From: CAIKNB01 sp964415965
GTDB lineage: Bacteria; Patescibacteriota; Patescibacteriia; 2-12-FULL-60-25
Length of the DNA stretch: 64,000 bases
Assembly (NCBI GenBank): GCA_964415965.1
Contig: CAYQCK010000002.1
Coordinates: 186,001-250,000 of the forward strand
Direction: 5' to 3'
The position numbers and the translations under genes were made by a program. Below, piece by piece: positions 38,454-46,807 of this stretch; the stretch's first letter is position 1, and the number at the start of each line of letters is the position of its first letter. The notes below the pieces were generated by a model. It was not told the DNA's origin. It saw only the letters and a program-made list of their open reading frames with translations, and did not search any database.

Positions 38454-38465
38454 CTCCGTCGGGTG

Positions 38466-39728
38466 TTACTCGGTCTTCATCTCCTCAAGCTTCACCTTGA
38501 CCGTCTTCTCTTCGCCCGCCTGGTATATCTTGAGCGTCACCTCGTCGCCCGTCACGTGCTTGCCGATCTGGGAGGCCAACGAATGTTCCTCGCCGATGGC
38601 GACGCCGTCGACCTCGAGGATGATGTCGTTTTCCTTCAAGCCCGCCTTGTCCGCCGGCGAACCCGGGGCCACCGCCAGTTCGTTGCGGTCGTCGCCGCGC
38701 ATGATGAGCGCCCCATGGTCGACCTTCAGCTGGTTGGCCTTGACCATCTCCGGCGTGACCATGACGTAGCGCACGCCGAGGAACGGCCGCACGACCCGAC
38801 CGGTCTTCTGCACTCCCTCGAGGTCGCGCCGGATGGAGTTGGCCGGGATGGCGAAGCCCAAGAGCTGGCCGCGCAGCGAAACCGCGGTGTTGATGCCGAC
38901 GACCCTGCCCTGCATGTCGAGCAACGGCCCCCCGGAATTCCCGGGATTGATGGCGGCGTCCGTCTGGATGGCCTCTTCGATGACTTCAGAGCCCGATCCG
39001 TTGCCGGCGACGATGCGGCGGTTCAGCCCCGAAACCACGCCCCGCGTCACGGTGTTCCGGAATTCGTCGAGCGCGTTGCCGATGGCGATGACCGTCTGCC
39101 CGGCCACGATCTTGTCCGAATCGCCAAGCTGGAGGAACGGAAAATTCCGCCCTTCGACCTTGATGAACGCCAAATCGAGCACCGGATCGACGGCCACGAC
39201 TTTTGCCGGATAGGTCTTGCCGTCCTGGGTCAGGACAGAAAACTCGGGTTTGTCCCCCGCTTCGACCGCCTCGACCACGTGCTTATTGGTCGCGACCAAA
39301 CCGTCGCTCGTCACGAAGAACCCCGAGCCGCCCCCGACCCGCGTCGGCTCCGGCTGCTCTGCGGGCGTCGGCTGTTTTGGCTGCGCGGAACCGAACGGTG
39401 AACCGAAGAATTCCTCGAACGGATCGCCGAATATGTTTACGGGTTGGCGCTGGGCCAGCTTAGCCTTGATGACGATGGCGACGACCGCCGGCTGCGCCTG
39501 TTTAACCACCTCGATCGTCCGGTCCTCGTAGACCGGGCCTTCGGTCGCGGCGATTTTGGCCTCAGGGACCTTGATGTCGCTTTTCGGCGCTTCGGATCCG
39601 ACGCCTTTGAGCCAACCCTGGAGCTGCGGCCTGACGGCCGGTTGCAGGAGGATGACCCCAATGGTCACGACCGCCGCCGTGACGGCCGAGGAGGCGATGT
39701 TGATGAACAGATCTTTTTTATCGCGCAT
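38466..39728 (-). CDS. htrA: HtrA/DegP-like serine protease with PDZ domain
   Basis: 420 residues: N-terminal membrane anchor (about 9-30), linker, trypsin-like domain with His150 (LVATNKHVV), Asp185 (DPVLDLAFIKV) and Ser265 (NPGNSGGPLL), then one PDZ domain (about 325-410; VAPGSPADKAGLKENDIILEVDGVAI). Acts outside the membrane in quality control of misfolded or exported proteins, plausibly including the large Cys-rich surface proteins encoded nearby. It has its own promoter and is not part of the speD unit, which starts after its stop. Confidence 0.95.
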   Translation of the reverse strand: MRDKKDLFINIASSAVTAAVVTIGVILLQPAVRPQLQGWLKGVGSEAPKSDIKVPEAKIAATEGPVYEDRTIEVVKQAQPAVVAIVIKAKLAQRQPVNIFGDPFEEFFGSPFGSAQPKQPTPAEQPEPTRVGGGSGFFVTSDGLVATNKHVVEAVEAGDKPEFSVLTQDGKTYPAKVVAVDPVLDLAFIKVEGRNFPFLQLGDSDKIVAGQTVIAIGNALDEFRNTVTRGVVSGLNRRIVAGNGSGSEVIEEAIQTDAAINPGNSGGPLLDMQGRVVGINTAVSLRGQLLGFAIPANSIRRDLEGVQKTGRVVRPFLGVRYVMVTPEMVKANQLKVDHGALIMRGDDRNELAVAPGSPADKAGLKENDIILEVDGVAIGEEHSLASQIGKHVTGDEVTLKIYQAGEEKTVKVKLEEMKTE

Positions 39729-39776
39729 ATCTTTAGGATGGCTTGCTTATTGTGGATAAAAAAGGGATGCCGGAAA

Positions 39777-39806
39777 ATTATACGGCCTAAACCCCGCCTC
39801 GGACAA
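39777..39806 (-). promoter_or_regulatory. Promoter of htrA
   Basis: -35 TTGTCC (39806-39801), 18-nt spacer, perfect -10 TATAAT (39782-39777). Leader about 40 nt. Confidence 0.7.
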
Positions 39807-39813
39807 CTCCGCC

Positions 39814-40341
39814 TCAAATCCCCAGCCTGCCGGTCTGGTCACGCGTTTCCCGTCCCTTCTTGCCCTTCCGTTTGGGCCGCTTATCCAGTTTCTTCAGTTC
39901 GCGGGTGAACGAATCCACGTCCTCGAACTGCCGGTAAACCGAGGCGAACCGGATATAGGCGATCTTGTCAAAAGCCTTGAGCCGGTCCATCACGATCTCG
40001 CCGATTTCGCGGCTCGTCAGCTCATCCGTCTTTTTGCGTTGGATGTCGCGCTCGATGCCGTTGAGCAGCGTCCGGAAAGCCGCATCCGTGTACGGACGCT
40101 TCTGCAGCGAATGGCGGATGCCGCCGGCGAGCTTATCGCGCGAGTACGCCTCGCGCCGGCCGTCGCGCTTGACCACGGCCAAATCCAACAGCTCGATTTC
40201 CTCGGACGTGGAAAAACGATAGGCGCATTTCTCGCATTCGCGGCGCCGGCGGATAGCCGAACCCTCGGCGGTCAGGCGCGTATCGATGACGCTCGTGGCG
40301 TCGTGGCTGCAGACCGGACAGTGCATATCTTCGCTGGGCAT
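39814..40341 (-). CDS. nrdR: Transcriptional repressor NrdR
   Basis: About 175 residues: a zinc ribbon (HCPVCSHDATSVIDTR ... RRRECEKCAYRF) followed by the ATP-cone domain (VVKRDGRREAYSRDKLAGGIRHSLQKRP ... IAYIRFASVYRQFEDVDSF). NrdR senses dATP/ATP and represses ribonucleotide reductase genes; no nrd gene is in the window. The C-terminus carries a basic extension (KKLDKRPKRKGKKGRE). The start could be 40341, 40344 or 40326; the family usually begins at the MHCP Met (40326). Confidence 0.95.
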   Translation of the reverse strand: MPSEDMHCPVCSHDATSVIDTRLTAEGSAIRRRRECEKCAYRFSTSEEIELLDLAVVKRDGRREAYSRDKLAGGIRHSLQKRPYTDAAFRTLLNGIERDIQRKKTDELTSREIGEIVMDRLKAFDKIAYIRFASVYRQFEDVDSFTRELKKLDKRPKRKGKKGRETRDQTGRLGI

Positions 40342-40351
40342 CATAAGACTA

Positions 40352-40380
40352 ATAACGCCGGAAGACAATTCCGGCGTTAT
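40352..40380 (-). terminator. Hairpin between ftsZ and nrdR
   Basis: Perfect 11-bp arms (ATAACGCCGGA and its complement) with a 7-nt loop, 21 nt after the ftsZ stop. Only a weak T stretch follows, so it may attenuate rather than fully stop transcription into nrdR. Confidence 0.55.
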
Positions 40381-40401
40381 CCCATGATTATCGGTTGTCG
40401 C

Positions 40402-41727
40402 CTACATCATCTTCTTCCGGATGAAGGCCGGGATCTCGAGGTCCTCTTCTTCTGATTTCCCCTGGTTCGGGATGCGGCTCGGCGCCGGCATGGACGGGCG
40501 GACCGGCTGCACCGGCGAGTAGTTTGGGGCCTGGACGTGCGGTTGGACCGCGGCCGGGGCCGGATCCGGTTGCCTCTGCGGCGGCATTTCCCTGGGCTCC
40601 GGCGTCGGGTTGACGGCCGGCGCCGGCTCGACCGGCTGCCTGACCGGCGCTTGCGGGCTCGGCGGGACGTTCGAGACGGGCGCGCCCCGGCCGACGAACG
40701 GCACATGGTCCAAAGGTTCGGCTCGCGGGGCGTATGAACCTGAGGCGAAAGCCGTTTTCTTGACGTTCGGCGTACGGAGCTCGAAGCCGGTGGCGATGAC
40801 CGTGACCTTGACCTCGTCCTTGAGGCCTTCGTCGAGGATGGCGCCGAAGATGACCTTGGCGTTCGGGTCGGTCGATTGGGTGATGACCTTGGCCGCTTCC
40901 GAGACTTCGAACATGGCCAGGTTGGAGCCGCCGGTGATGGTGAAGAGCACGCCCTTGGCTCCGTCGATCGAGACCTCAAGGAGCGGCGAGGCGATGGCGC
41001 TCTTGGCCGCGTCGGCCGCCCGGTTCTCGCCGCTGCCCCGGCCGATGCCCATCAGGGCGGAGCCACGGTTGTACATGATGGCCCGGACGTCGGCGAAGTC
41101 CACGTTGATGAGGCCGGGGACGGTGATGAGTTCCGAGATTCCCTGCACGCCCTGGCGCAGGACGTCGTCCACGATCTCGAAGGCGTCGAGGAGTGAGGTC
41201 TTCCGGTCGATGATCTGGAGCACCCGGTCGTTGGGGATGGTGATGATGGTATCGACGACCTCGGCCAGCCGGTCATGGGCCGCGTCGGCGATGGCTCGGC
41301 GCTGGGCCCCCTCGAAAGCGAACGGCCGGGTGACGACGGCCACGGTCAAGGCCCCCATCTCCTTGGCCATCTCGGCGACTTTCGGCGCGGCGCCCGAACC
41401 CGTGCCGCCGCCCAAGCCACAGGTGATGAACACCATGTCAGAACCTTTGAGTATCTCTTTGATCTCATTCTGGCTCTCTTCAGCCGCCCGCGCTCCGACT
41501 TCCGGATCCATGCCGGCACCCAGGCCGCGGGTCACGGTCTTGCCGATGTGGAGTTTGGTCTGGGCCTGCGAATGGTGGAGCGCCTGGACATCCGTATTCA
41601 TCGCGACGAACTCCACGCCCCGAATTTTCGAGGCGATCATCCGATTGATGGCCGAGCCGCCAGATCCGCCGACGCCGACCACCTTGATCTTGGCGAAGGT
41701 CTCGATTTCGGGTTTGATTTCTGCCAT
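40402..41727 (-). CDS. ftsZ: Cell division protein FtsZ
   Basis: A 441-residue tubulin homologue forming the division ring. Seen: VVGVGGSGGSAINRM, GLGGGTGSGAAP (GTP tubulin signature), NVDFADVRAIM and the T7-type loop. A long Pro-rich linker (about 320-425) ends in the conserved tail EDLEIPAFIRKKMM, which binds FtsA. A promoter and a palindrome lie upstream, separating it from ftsA. Confidence 0.98.
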   Translation of the reverse strand: MAEIKPEIETFAKIKVVGVGGSGGSAINRMIASKIRGVEFVAMNTDVQALHHSQAQTKLHIGKTVTRGLGAGMDPEVGARAAEESQNEIKEILKGSDMVFITCGLGGGTGSGAAPKVAEMAKEMGALTVAVVTRPFAFEGAQRRAIADAAHDRLAEVVDTIITIPNDRVLQIIDRKTSLLDAFEIVDDVLRQGVQGISELITVPGLINVDFADVRAIMYNRGSALMGIGRGSGENRAADAAKSAIASPLLEVSIDGAKGVLFTITGGSNLAMFEVSEAAKVITQSTDPNAKVIFGAILDEGLKDEVKVTVIATGFELRTPNVKKTAFASGSYAPRAEPLDHVPFVGRGAPVSNVPPSPQAPVRQPVEPAPAVNPTPEPREMPPQRQPDPAPAAVQPHVQAPNYSPVQPVRPSMPAPSRIPNQGKSEEEDLEIPAFIRKKMM

Positions 41728-41735
41728 ATGGTTTT

Positions 41736-41752
41736 GAGTACAATATGTACTC
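41736..41752. promoter_or_regulatory. Palindrome in the ftsZ leader, possible operator or start-site hairpin
   Basis: Perfect 7-bp arms GAGTACA / TGTACTC around 3 nt, ending 8 nt before the ftsZ ATG. No Shine-Dalgarno is visible beside it. It could bind a dimeric regulator or fold in the mRNA next to the start codon. Confidence 0.5.
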
Positions 41753-41794
41753 GAAAGTGGCTATATTGAGCCAATAATTGTTCCTTCTGCTGCG

Positions 41795-41823
41795 AGGATA
41801 CAGAACCAAAAACAGACCGTCAA
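41795..41823 (-). promoter_or_regulatory. Promoter of ftsZ
   Basis: -35 TTGACG (41823-41818), 17-nt spacer, -10 TATCCT (41800-41795). The ~60-nt leader contains the palindrome. Confidence 0.65.
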
Positions 41824-41833
41824 GCAAAGTCAA

Positions 41834-41860
41834 CGATAAACCCCGGCTGGGTTGCCGGGG
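41834..41860 (-). terminator. Intrinsic terminator at the end of the surface-protein/ftsA operon
   Basis: Arms CCCCGGC / GCCGGGG, 6-nt loop, weak T tract (TTTATC). Lies between ftsA and the ftsZ promoter. Confidence 0.6.
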
Positions 41861-41923
41861 AACGTCATCGAACGTGAACCTCCCGATTTCGCTCCGACTT
41901 GGCCGTCTTCGTCCGGAAAAACC

Positions 41924-43198
41924 TTACGGGATAAATGACTTGAAGATCTTCTTGATCGGATTGCCGAGCTTGCCCAACAGGTCGCTGCCTTTGGCTCCGA
42001 TGCCCAGGCCCGTCGGCATGCCCTTGCCGTCCTCGCGCCTTTCGTTCTCGTATGTCCACAGCACCAGACCGACCGCCGTGCTGAACGACGGATCCTGGAC
42101 GAGTTCCGGCATCGAGCTCGGCGCGGTCGTCATGGCATAGGCGCAGGGCAGGCGCAGGACGCGCTTGCCGACCTCCACCATCCCCGGCAGCTTGGCTCCC
42201 CCGCCCGTCAGGACCACCCCCGCCGGCAGCAGGCCTTCGCGGTCTATCTTCTTCAGTTCGGCTTGGGCTTTCTCGTATATCTCCTCGACCCGCGCTTCGA
42301 TGATCTCGGCGATGTAGCGCAGCGATACGGTTTCGCTCGCCCCGGCGCCGAAATCAACCAAGTCTATGTCTACCCCCCGTTTCGGCAACGGCTCGGCGTT
42401 GGCCGTGCCGTGCATGACCTTGATCCGTTCGGCCGCCTCGTATGAGACGCGCAGGCCGATGGCGATATCGGACGTGATGTGGTCGGCCCCGACCGGCAAA
42501 GTCACGGCCCTGAGCAGCTCCCCGTTCTCGTACACGGCCATGCACGTAGTCGACGCCCCGACGTTCAAGATGCAGACCCCGAGCTCGCGCTGACGCGGCG
42601 AAGTCACGGCTTCGGCCACGGCGACCGGGTTATAGACGAGATACGAGATGTCCAAACCCGTCCGGAAGACGGCTTTGGTCAGGTTGCGGACATGTGAAGA
42701 CAGCCCTTGGACGATCAACGTGTCCACCTCCAACCTGATGCCCTGCATGCCGATCGGGTCCTTGATGCCGATTTGGCCGTCGACCGAGAAGCTCCGCGGC
42801 AGGATGTGCAGGATTTCCTGGTTCGCCGGATTGACGAACGCCCGCGCGGCCTCGATGGCCCGGGACACGTCTTCGGCGCGGATTTCGCCGTCTGACCGGG
42901 AGACGCCGATGACGCCTTTGGCTTCCTGCGAGGTTATGGCTGTCCCCCCGATGCCGACCGTCGCCTCGTTGAGCGGCATGCCGACCATGCGTTCGGCCTG
43001 TTCCAGGCATGACGAAATCGAACTCACGGCATCCTCCAGCGAGCTGATGCCGCCCTTGGCTATGCCCTGCGAGGGCAACTCGGTGGCGGCGATCAGGTTC
43101 AGGTGGGCGTGCTTGTCTTGGCTATAGCTAACCTGACCGACGGCGAGGCGGATGTGCGACGAACCCAAGTCGAGTCCGACGATCAGGCGATCCTTCAT
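41924..43198 (-). CDS. ftsA: Cell division protein FtsA
   Basis: A 424-residue actin-fold protein tethering FtsZ to the membrane. Seen: VGLDLGSSHIRLAVG (phosphate 1), the SHS2 (1C) domain, LGVCILNVGASTTCMAVYENGEL (phosphate 2), GVVLTGGGAKLPGM (adenosine motif) and a C-terminal hydrophobic/basic helix (NPIKKIFKSFIP) for membrane binding. Its ATG overlaps the dgkA stop by 4 nt. It is therefore translated as the last gene of the long surface-protein operon, while ftsZ has a separate promoter. Confidence 0.96.
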   Translation of the reverse strand: MKDRLIVGLDLGSSHIRLAVGQVSYSQDKHAHLNLIAATELPSQGIAKGGISSLEDAVSSISSCLEQAERMVGMPLNEATVGIGGTAITSQEAKGVIGVSRSDGEIRAEDVSRAIEAARAFVNPANQEILHILPRSFSVDGQIGIKDPIGMQGIRLEVDTLIVQGLSSHVRNLTKAVFRTGLDISYLVYNPVAVAEAVTSPRQRELGVCILNVGASTTCMAVYENGELLRAVTLPVGADHITSDIAIGLRVSYEAAERIKVMHGTANAEPLPKRGVDIDLVDFGAGASETVSLRYIAEIIEARVEEIYEKAQAELKKIDREGLLPAGVVLTGGGAKLPGMVEVGKRVLRLPCAYAMTTAPSSMPELVQDPSFSTAVGLVLWTYENERREDGKGMPTGLGIGAKGSDLLGKLGNPIKKIFKSFIP

Positions 43199-43569
43199 AA
43201 GAGGTTAAGGAGTTGGCCGAGATGCGGCCAGAGCACGAGCAAACCCACGACAAGAGAAAACGCCGAGGCGACCAGGACCGCGGCGGCCATCAGATCCTTG
43301 ATGTCGCGCACGTAGGCATGCAGCCGCGGCTTGAATAAATCGACCAATCTCTCGACCGTGCTGTTCACCAATTCTAGCACAAGCACCGCGGCCGTGGCTA
43401 CAAGCAGCAAAACCCTTTCCCAACCGACCAGCGGGAAAATCACCACCAAGGCGATGACGACCAAGGCGGCCGCCACCTGGATGCGAAAACTCCGCTCAGT
43501 CGCGAACGCCAAACGGAGCCCACGCCAAGCGTGGCCGAAACTTTCCATGGTGCCTTTAAGCCAGTTCAT
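43195..43569 (-). CDS. dgkA: Diacylglycerol/undecaprenol kinase
   Basis: 124 residues with three transmembrane helices and the DgkA signature ELVNSTVERLVDLF...KDLMAAAVLV. Gram-positive-type members phosphorylate undecaprenol and feed the wall-lipid carrier pool; the pap2 gene of the window acts on the same pool. It overlaps both ybeY and ftsA by 4 nt. Confidence 0.93.
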   Translation of the reverse strand: MNWLKGTMESFGHAWRGLRLAFATERSFRIQVAAALVVIALVVIFPLVGWERVLLLVATAAVLVLELVNSTVERLVDLFKPRLHAYVRDIKDLMAAAVLVASAFSLVVGLLVLWPHLGQLLNLL

Positions 43570-44003
43570 AACGATTCTTTCAGCGCCTTTTCCTGGAGCG
43601 CGAACATGCGTTTCTCCTCAGCCGGCAAGGCATGGTCGAAGCCCATGAGATGAAGAACGCCGTGGACAACCACCCGCCCGAGCTGGCGTGGATATTCCAC
43701 CCCGATCCTGGCGGCATCGCGCCTCACGAAAGCCGGCGCGACGAACACGTCGCCGGCCCGCAGGGCCTTGCGCCCGTCGTCCGCCCGAAGATCCGCTGAA
43801 GCGAAGGACAGCACGTCCGTCGGCGAATCCTTGCCCCGATGCTTGCGGTTAAGCTTCCTGATGGCCTCTTCGGTCACGAACGCGACCGTGATCGCCCCCT
43901 CCGCCTTACGGCGCGAAACCGCGACAGCCGAAGAGACCGCCCGCGCCACTTGACGCTTCGTCAGGACAGAAGGCAAACGCCCCATGACTTCGACTTCGAT
44001 CAT
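43566..44003 (-). CDS. ybeY: Endoribonuclease YbeY
   Basis: A 145-residue zinc-dependent RNase for 16S rRNA 3' maturation and ribosome quality control. The zinc motif is VVHGVLHLMGFDH (H-x3-H-x5-H type). TDVLSFAS is also diagnostic. Start at 44003 overlaps the stop of the preceding surface-protein gene (ATGA), and its own stop overlaps dgkA, so it is translationally embedded in the operon. Confidence 0.95.
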   Translation of the reverse strand: MIEVEVMGRLPSVLTKRQVARAVSSAVAVSRRKAEGAITVAFVTEEAIRKLNRKHRGKDSPTDVLSFASADLRADDGRKALRAGDVFVAPAFVRRDAARIGVEYPRQLGRVVVHGVLHLMGFDHALPAEEKRMFALQEKALKESL

Positions 44004-45412
44004 GGCGTGGTTTGGGCCGCTGCGCCTGGCGCATCCGCGGCCGGAGCGGCGGGTGCGGTTTCGGTCGGTTGGGTGATGGGTTGGGTCGAAGCCGGCGGCA
44101 TCTCGTTTGCCGGAGGGGTAGAGGTCGGGAAGACCGCCTGCGGCGCGGTCACCACCCCCGGAGTCGTCGCCGCCGGTTCGAACGGCAGCGATGCGCTGCC
44201 GGCCGGCACATTCACCATCGGCAATCCGCTCAACACGAGCGAATTCATCATCATGTAATAGGTCGTCCGGTAGTTGATGAACGATTGGCCATCCAGGTCG
44301 TAGGTGAAGGTGAATATCTTGTCGCCCCAGGGCACGAAGGTGGTCAGCTGGTCGGCGCCGATGATGCCTTCGTATCCGTGCTTGGATTTGTACTTCAGGA
44401 TCTGGTCGCGCTGGGCTTCCGGATGATGGGCCAGATACCATTCGACGACCGTCTGTTTGTTCGGGTTGTCCTCGACCGCCAGCTTGAACGTCTCGCCATG
44501 CCCGGTCACGATGGTGATCCGGCTGCCGTCCGCGGCCGCATCTTGCGTGGTCCAGCTCGCCGGGATAAGCATCTGCCAGCCGATCGAACCCTCGATTTTC
44601 TTGACCTGGTTCGAGTTCTCGAGCTTAGCCGGCGCTTTCCCGTTGGGGTTGTACAGGTTATAGACTTCGTTGCCGTCGAGGAAGCCGTCGCCATCCGCGT
44701 CCGGGGTGCGGTTGTCGGTGCCGAACAGGCTCTCTTCCAGATCCGTCAGCCCATCCGAATCCGTATCCAAACCGGCCGGCGGCAGCTTCGGGGATTCGGG
44801 CGGAGGCGGTGGGGCTTGGGGGACGCTGGCCGCAGCCTCATTCGAGGCCGGGGAATCCCCTGATTGGTTCAGGGCGAAAAGCCGGTAGCGGTAGGTTTTT
44901 CCGGATACCACGGAACTGTCCACATATGAATTGCTGTTGGGAGGCAAACTGGTCAGGGCCTGGAAAGCGCCCTGGTCCTCTGCCCTTTCGACCCGGAAAC
45001 CGGTTTCCTCGGCCGAAGTGTCGGTCCAGGCGATCGAAGCGCTCTGGGGATTGCTGGAGGTAGCCGTCAGGTTGGCTGGAGCCGTCGGGGCAGGCGGCGG
45101 AGTCGGGGCAGGCGGCGTTTCGACTTTCACGACCGGCGTGGGTTCAGGCGCCTTGGCCGGCGGGAAAAGGAGATTGCGGTTGAAATAGACAAAAGCCCCT
45201 CCGGCCGCCAATAGCAGGACTACGACCGCCAAAACGATATAGAGCGTGGGCCCCTTCTTCGGCTGCTCCAACTGGGCCGCCGCGACCGGCGGCGGAGCCT
45301 CGACTTTGGCCTTGAGCGCGGCGCCGTAAAACTTCTCCGGTATCACGACGATATCCGGTTCGGCGACCGGAGCTTGGCCGGCCGGAGGCGGCATAGGTTG
45401 GACGTCAGGCAT
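44000..45412 (-). CDS. Single-TM protein with FN3, calcium-binding (TSP3-like) and C-terminal beta domains
   Basis: 470 residues. Cytosolic Pro-rich N-terminus, transmembrane helix (about 55-75), Pro-rich linker, fibronectin type III domain (about 110-195; SASIAWTDTSAEETGFRVERAEDQ), and a calcium-binding repeat (DTDSDGLTDLEESLFGTDNRTPDADGDGFLDGNEVYNLYNP). A ~130-residue C-terminal domain (IGWQMLIPASWTTQD ... YRTTYYMMMNSLVLSG) is followed by an Ala/Pro/Thr tail. It is a paralogue of the 369-residue neighbour. Exterior-facing; presumably part of the surface assembly with the pilin-anchored proteins upstream. Confidence 0.82.
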   Translation of the reverse strand: MPDVQPMPPPAGQAPVAEPDIVVIPEKFYGAALKAKVEAPPPVAAAQLEQPKKGPTLYIVLAVVVLLLAAGGAFVYFNRNLLFPPAKAPEPTPVVKVETPPAPTPPPAPTAPANLTATSSNPQSASIAWTDTSAEETGFRVERAEDQGAFQALTSLPPNSNSYVDSSVVSGKTYRYRLFALNQSGDSPASNEAAASVPQAPPPPPESPKLPPAGLDTDSDGLTDLEESLFGTDNRTPDADGDGFLDGNEVYNLYNPNGKAPAKLENSNQVKKIEGSIGWQMLIPASWTTQDAAADGSRITIVTGHGETFKLAVEDNPNKQTVVEWYLAHHPEAQRDQILKYKSKHGYEGIIGADQLTTFVPWGDKIFTFTYDLDGQSFINYRTTYYMMMNSLVLSGLPMVNVPAGSASLPFEPAATTPGVVTAPQAVFPTSTPPANEMPPASTQPITQPTETAPAAPAADAPGAAAQTTP

Positions 45413-45418
45413 AAGGGG

Positions 45419-46528
45419 CTATTTGGTGACTTGGAGGGAATTGGCCAACAGCGTGAACAAGGTTCGGTAGTCGTATGTCGGAGCTCCGTTCAATTCGTAT
45501 GACAATATGTAGATTGTACCATTAACCGCAAGGTAAGTCGTGAGCCGATCCGCCGTCTGCAGCGCTTCCCAGCCTCCTTTGGTCTTGAGCGGACGCATGC
45601 TGGTATCATTCTCGGACAGCGCCAGCCAACCGCGCAGGGTCTGGCCGCCCAAGTCCCCCCTTTTCTGGAGCATGAACTTGGCGCTCGTCCCCGTGTCCAG
45701 AACAGCCAAGTCAGACTTCAAGGCGTCGACCATGAGTTGCCACCTGGCCGGAGCCAAGAACTTGAGCCCGTCCCATTCGAAATATTTGAGGGCGGGCGAA
45801 GACGCCAAGGACGCGCCCTTCCTGACCGGATCGTAGAGGTTTCCGACTTCGGTCGCGTCCTGGTACGTGTTCGCGTTGGTGTCGTTATTGGCCGGATCGG
45901 TCCCGAGCAACGCTTCCTCCGCATCCGTCAGCAGGTCTTGGTCGGCATCCGCCCCTTCGGTGGGCTGGACATTGTTCGACGCCACGGGCGCGTTTTCCGG
46001 CTGGACCGCGGGCTGGCCTTCGCCGCTTTGCCCGCTGGTGGCCTGCGGAGCTGTCGGCGCCATCTCAGGCGCCGGGATATTGGAACCGACGGGCGGAGTC
46101 GTGACCGGCATCTGCTCGGCCGTCGGCGGTTTTTCCACCACCTGTCCGGTCGAAGTCTCTTCGACGGCGGGAGCCACACCAACGGTCTCTTCGGTCGTGC
46201 CTTTCGGCTTGGCCAGGAAATACCAAGCCGCGAATCCGACCGCGCCCAAGACCAAAAGACCGGCCAGGCCGAAGCCGATCAGTTTCAACGGCGATTTGCG
46301 TGGCGCGCTCTCGAATACCGGTATCGCGGCATCCGCCGTCACGTCCACGGCGGCATCCAGACCCTTGAAGATATCCTCGGGCTCTTTCTTCATCGTCCCG
46401 ATGGCGGCCGGCTGCTGCCCGGCCGACGGCGGTTGCTGGGCGGCTGGGACGGAAGGCATTTGGGGCGGTTGCGGCGGAGCTTTCGGAGCCGGTTCGACCG
46501 GCAGGTTCGGAGGAGCTGAATCGAACAT
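45419..46528 (-). CDS. Single-TM protein with calcium-binding repeat and C-terminal beta domain
   Basis: 369 residues. Layout matches the 470-residue neighbour without the FN3 domain: Pro-rich cytosolic part (1-80), transmembrane helix (about 83-103), Pro/Thr-rich linker, DADQDLLTDAEEALLGTDPANNDTNANTYQDATEVGNLYDP (calcium-binding, TSP3-like), and the shared C-terminal domain (FEWDGLKFLAPARWQLM ... YDYRTLFTLLANSLQVTK). It ends 6 nt before the next gene. Function unknown; the duplicated design suggests two related envelope subunits. Confidence 0.82.
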   Translation of the reverse strand: MFDSAPPNLPVEPAPKAPPQPPQMPSVPAAQQPPSAGQQPAAIGTMKKEPEDIFKGLDAAVDVTADAAIPVFESAPRKSPLKLIGFGLAGLLVLGAVGFAAWYFLAKPKGTTEETVGVAPAVEETSTGQVVEKPPTAEQMPVTTPPVGSNIPAPEMAPTAPQATSGQSGEGQPAVQPENAPVASNNVQPTEGADADQDLLTDAEEALLGTDPANNDTNANTYQDATEVGNLYDPVRKGASLASSPALKYFEWDGLKFLAPARWQLMVDALKSDLAVLDTGTSAKFMLQKRGDLGGQTLRGWLALSENDTSMRPLKTKGGWEALQTADRLTTYLAVNGTIYILSYELNGAPTYDYRTLFTLLANSLQVTK

Positions 46529-46543
46529 AATTTTCGGTTATTT

Positions 46544-46801
46544 TTATCTGTATATCTTGACGTTCGTCCCGCTGGTCTTCGCTGTCGGGACCTGATCCAG
46601 CGGCTCATACTTCCGGACCCCGGCCGACTGCTGGGGCGGCGGCAAGGCTTTGCCGGTCGCCGCCTGGGTCGCCGGCTTCGCCAAAGCTTCGGTTTCGGCC
46701 GGCGGCGCGCTGCGGCTGCGCAGGAACAGGACCATGGCCACCATGGCGCCCAACCCCGCGACCACTATCCCCGAATAGATCAGGATGTTTTTCTTCTCCA
46801 T
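46544..46801 (-). CDS. Small single-TM protein of the surface operon (85 aa)
   Basis: MEKKN, a transmembrane helix (about 6-27), then a Pro/Ala/Gln-rich tail (ending GTNVKIYR). It starts 6 nt after the giant gene stop. Spacing and orientation support expression; no family recognised. Confidence 0.72.
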   Translation of the reverse strand: MEKKNILIYSGIVVAGLGAMVAMVLFLRSRSAPPAETEALAKPATQAATGKALPPPQQSAGVRKYEPLDQVPTAKTSGTNVKIYR

Positions 46802-46807
46802 AAACTT

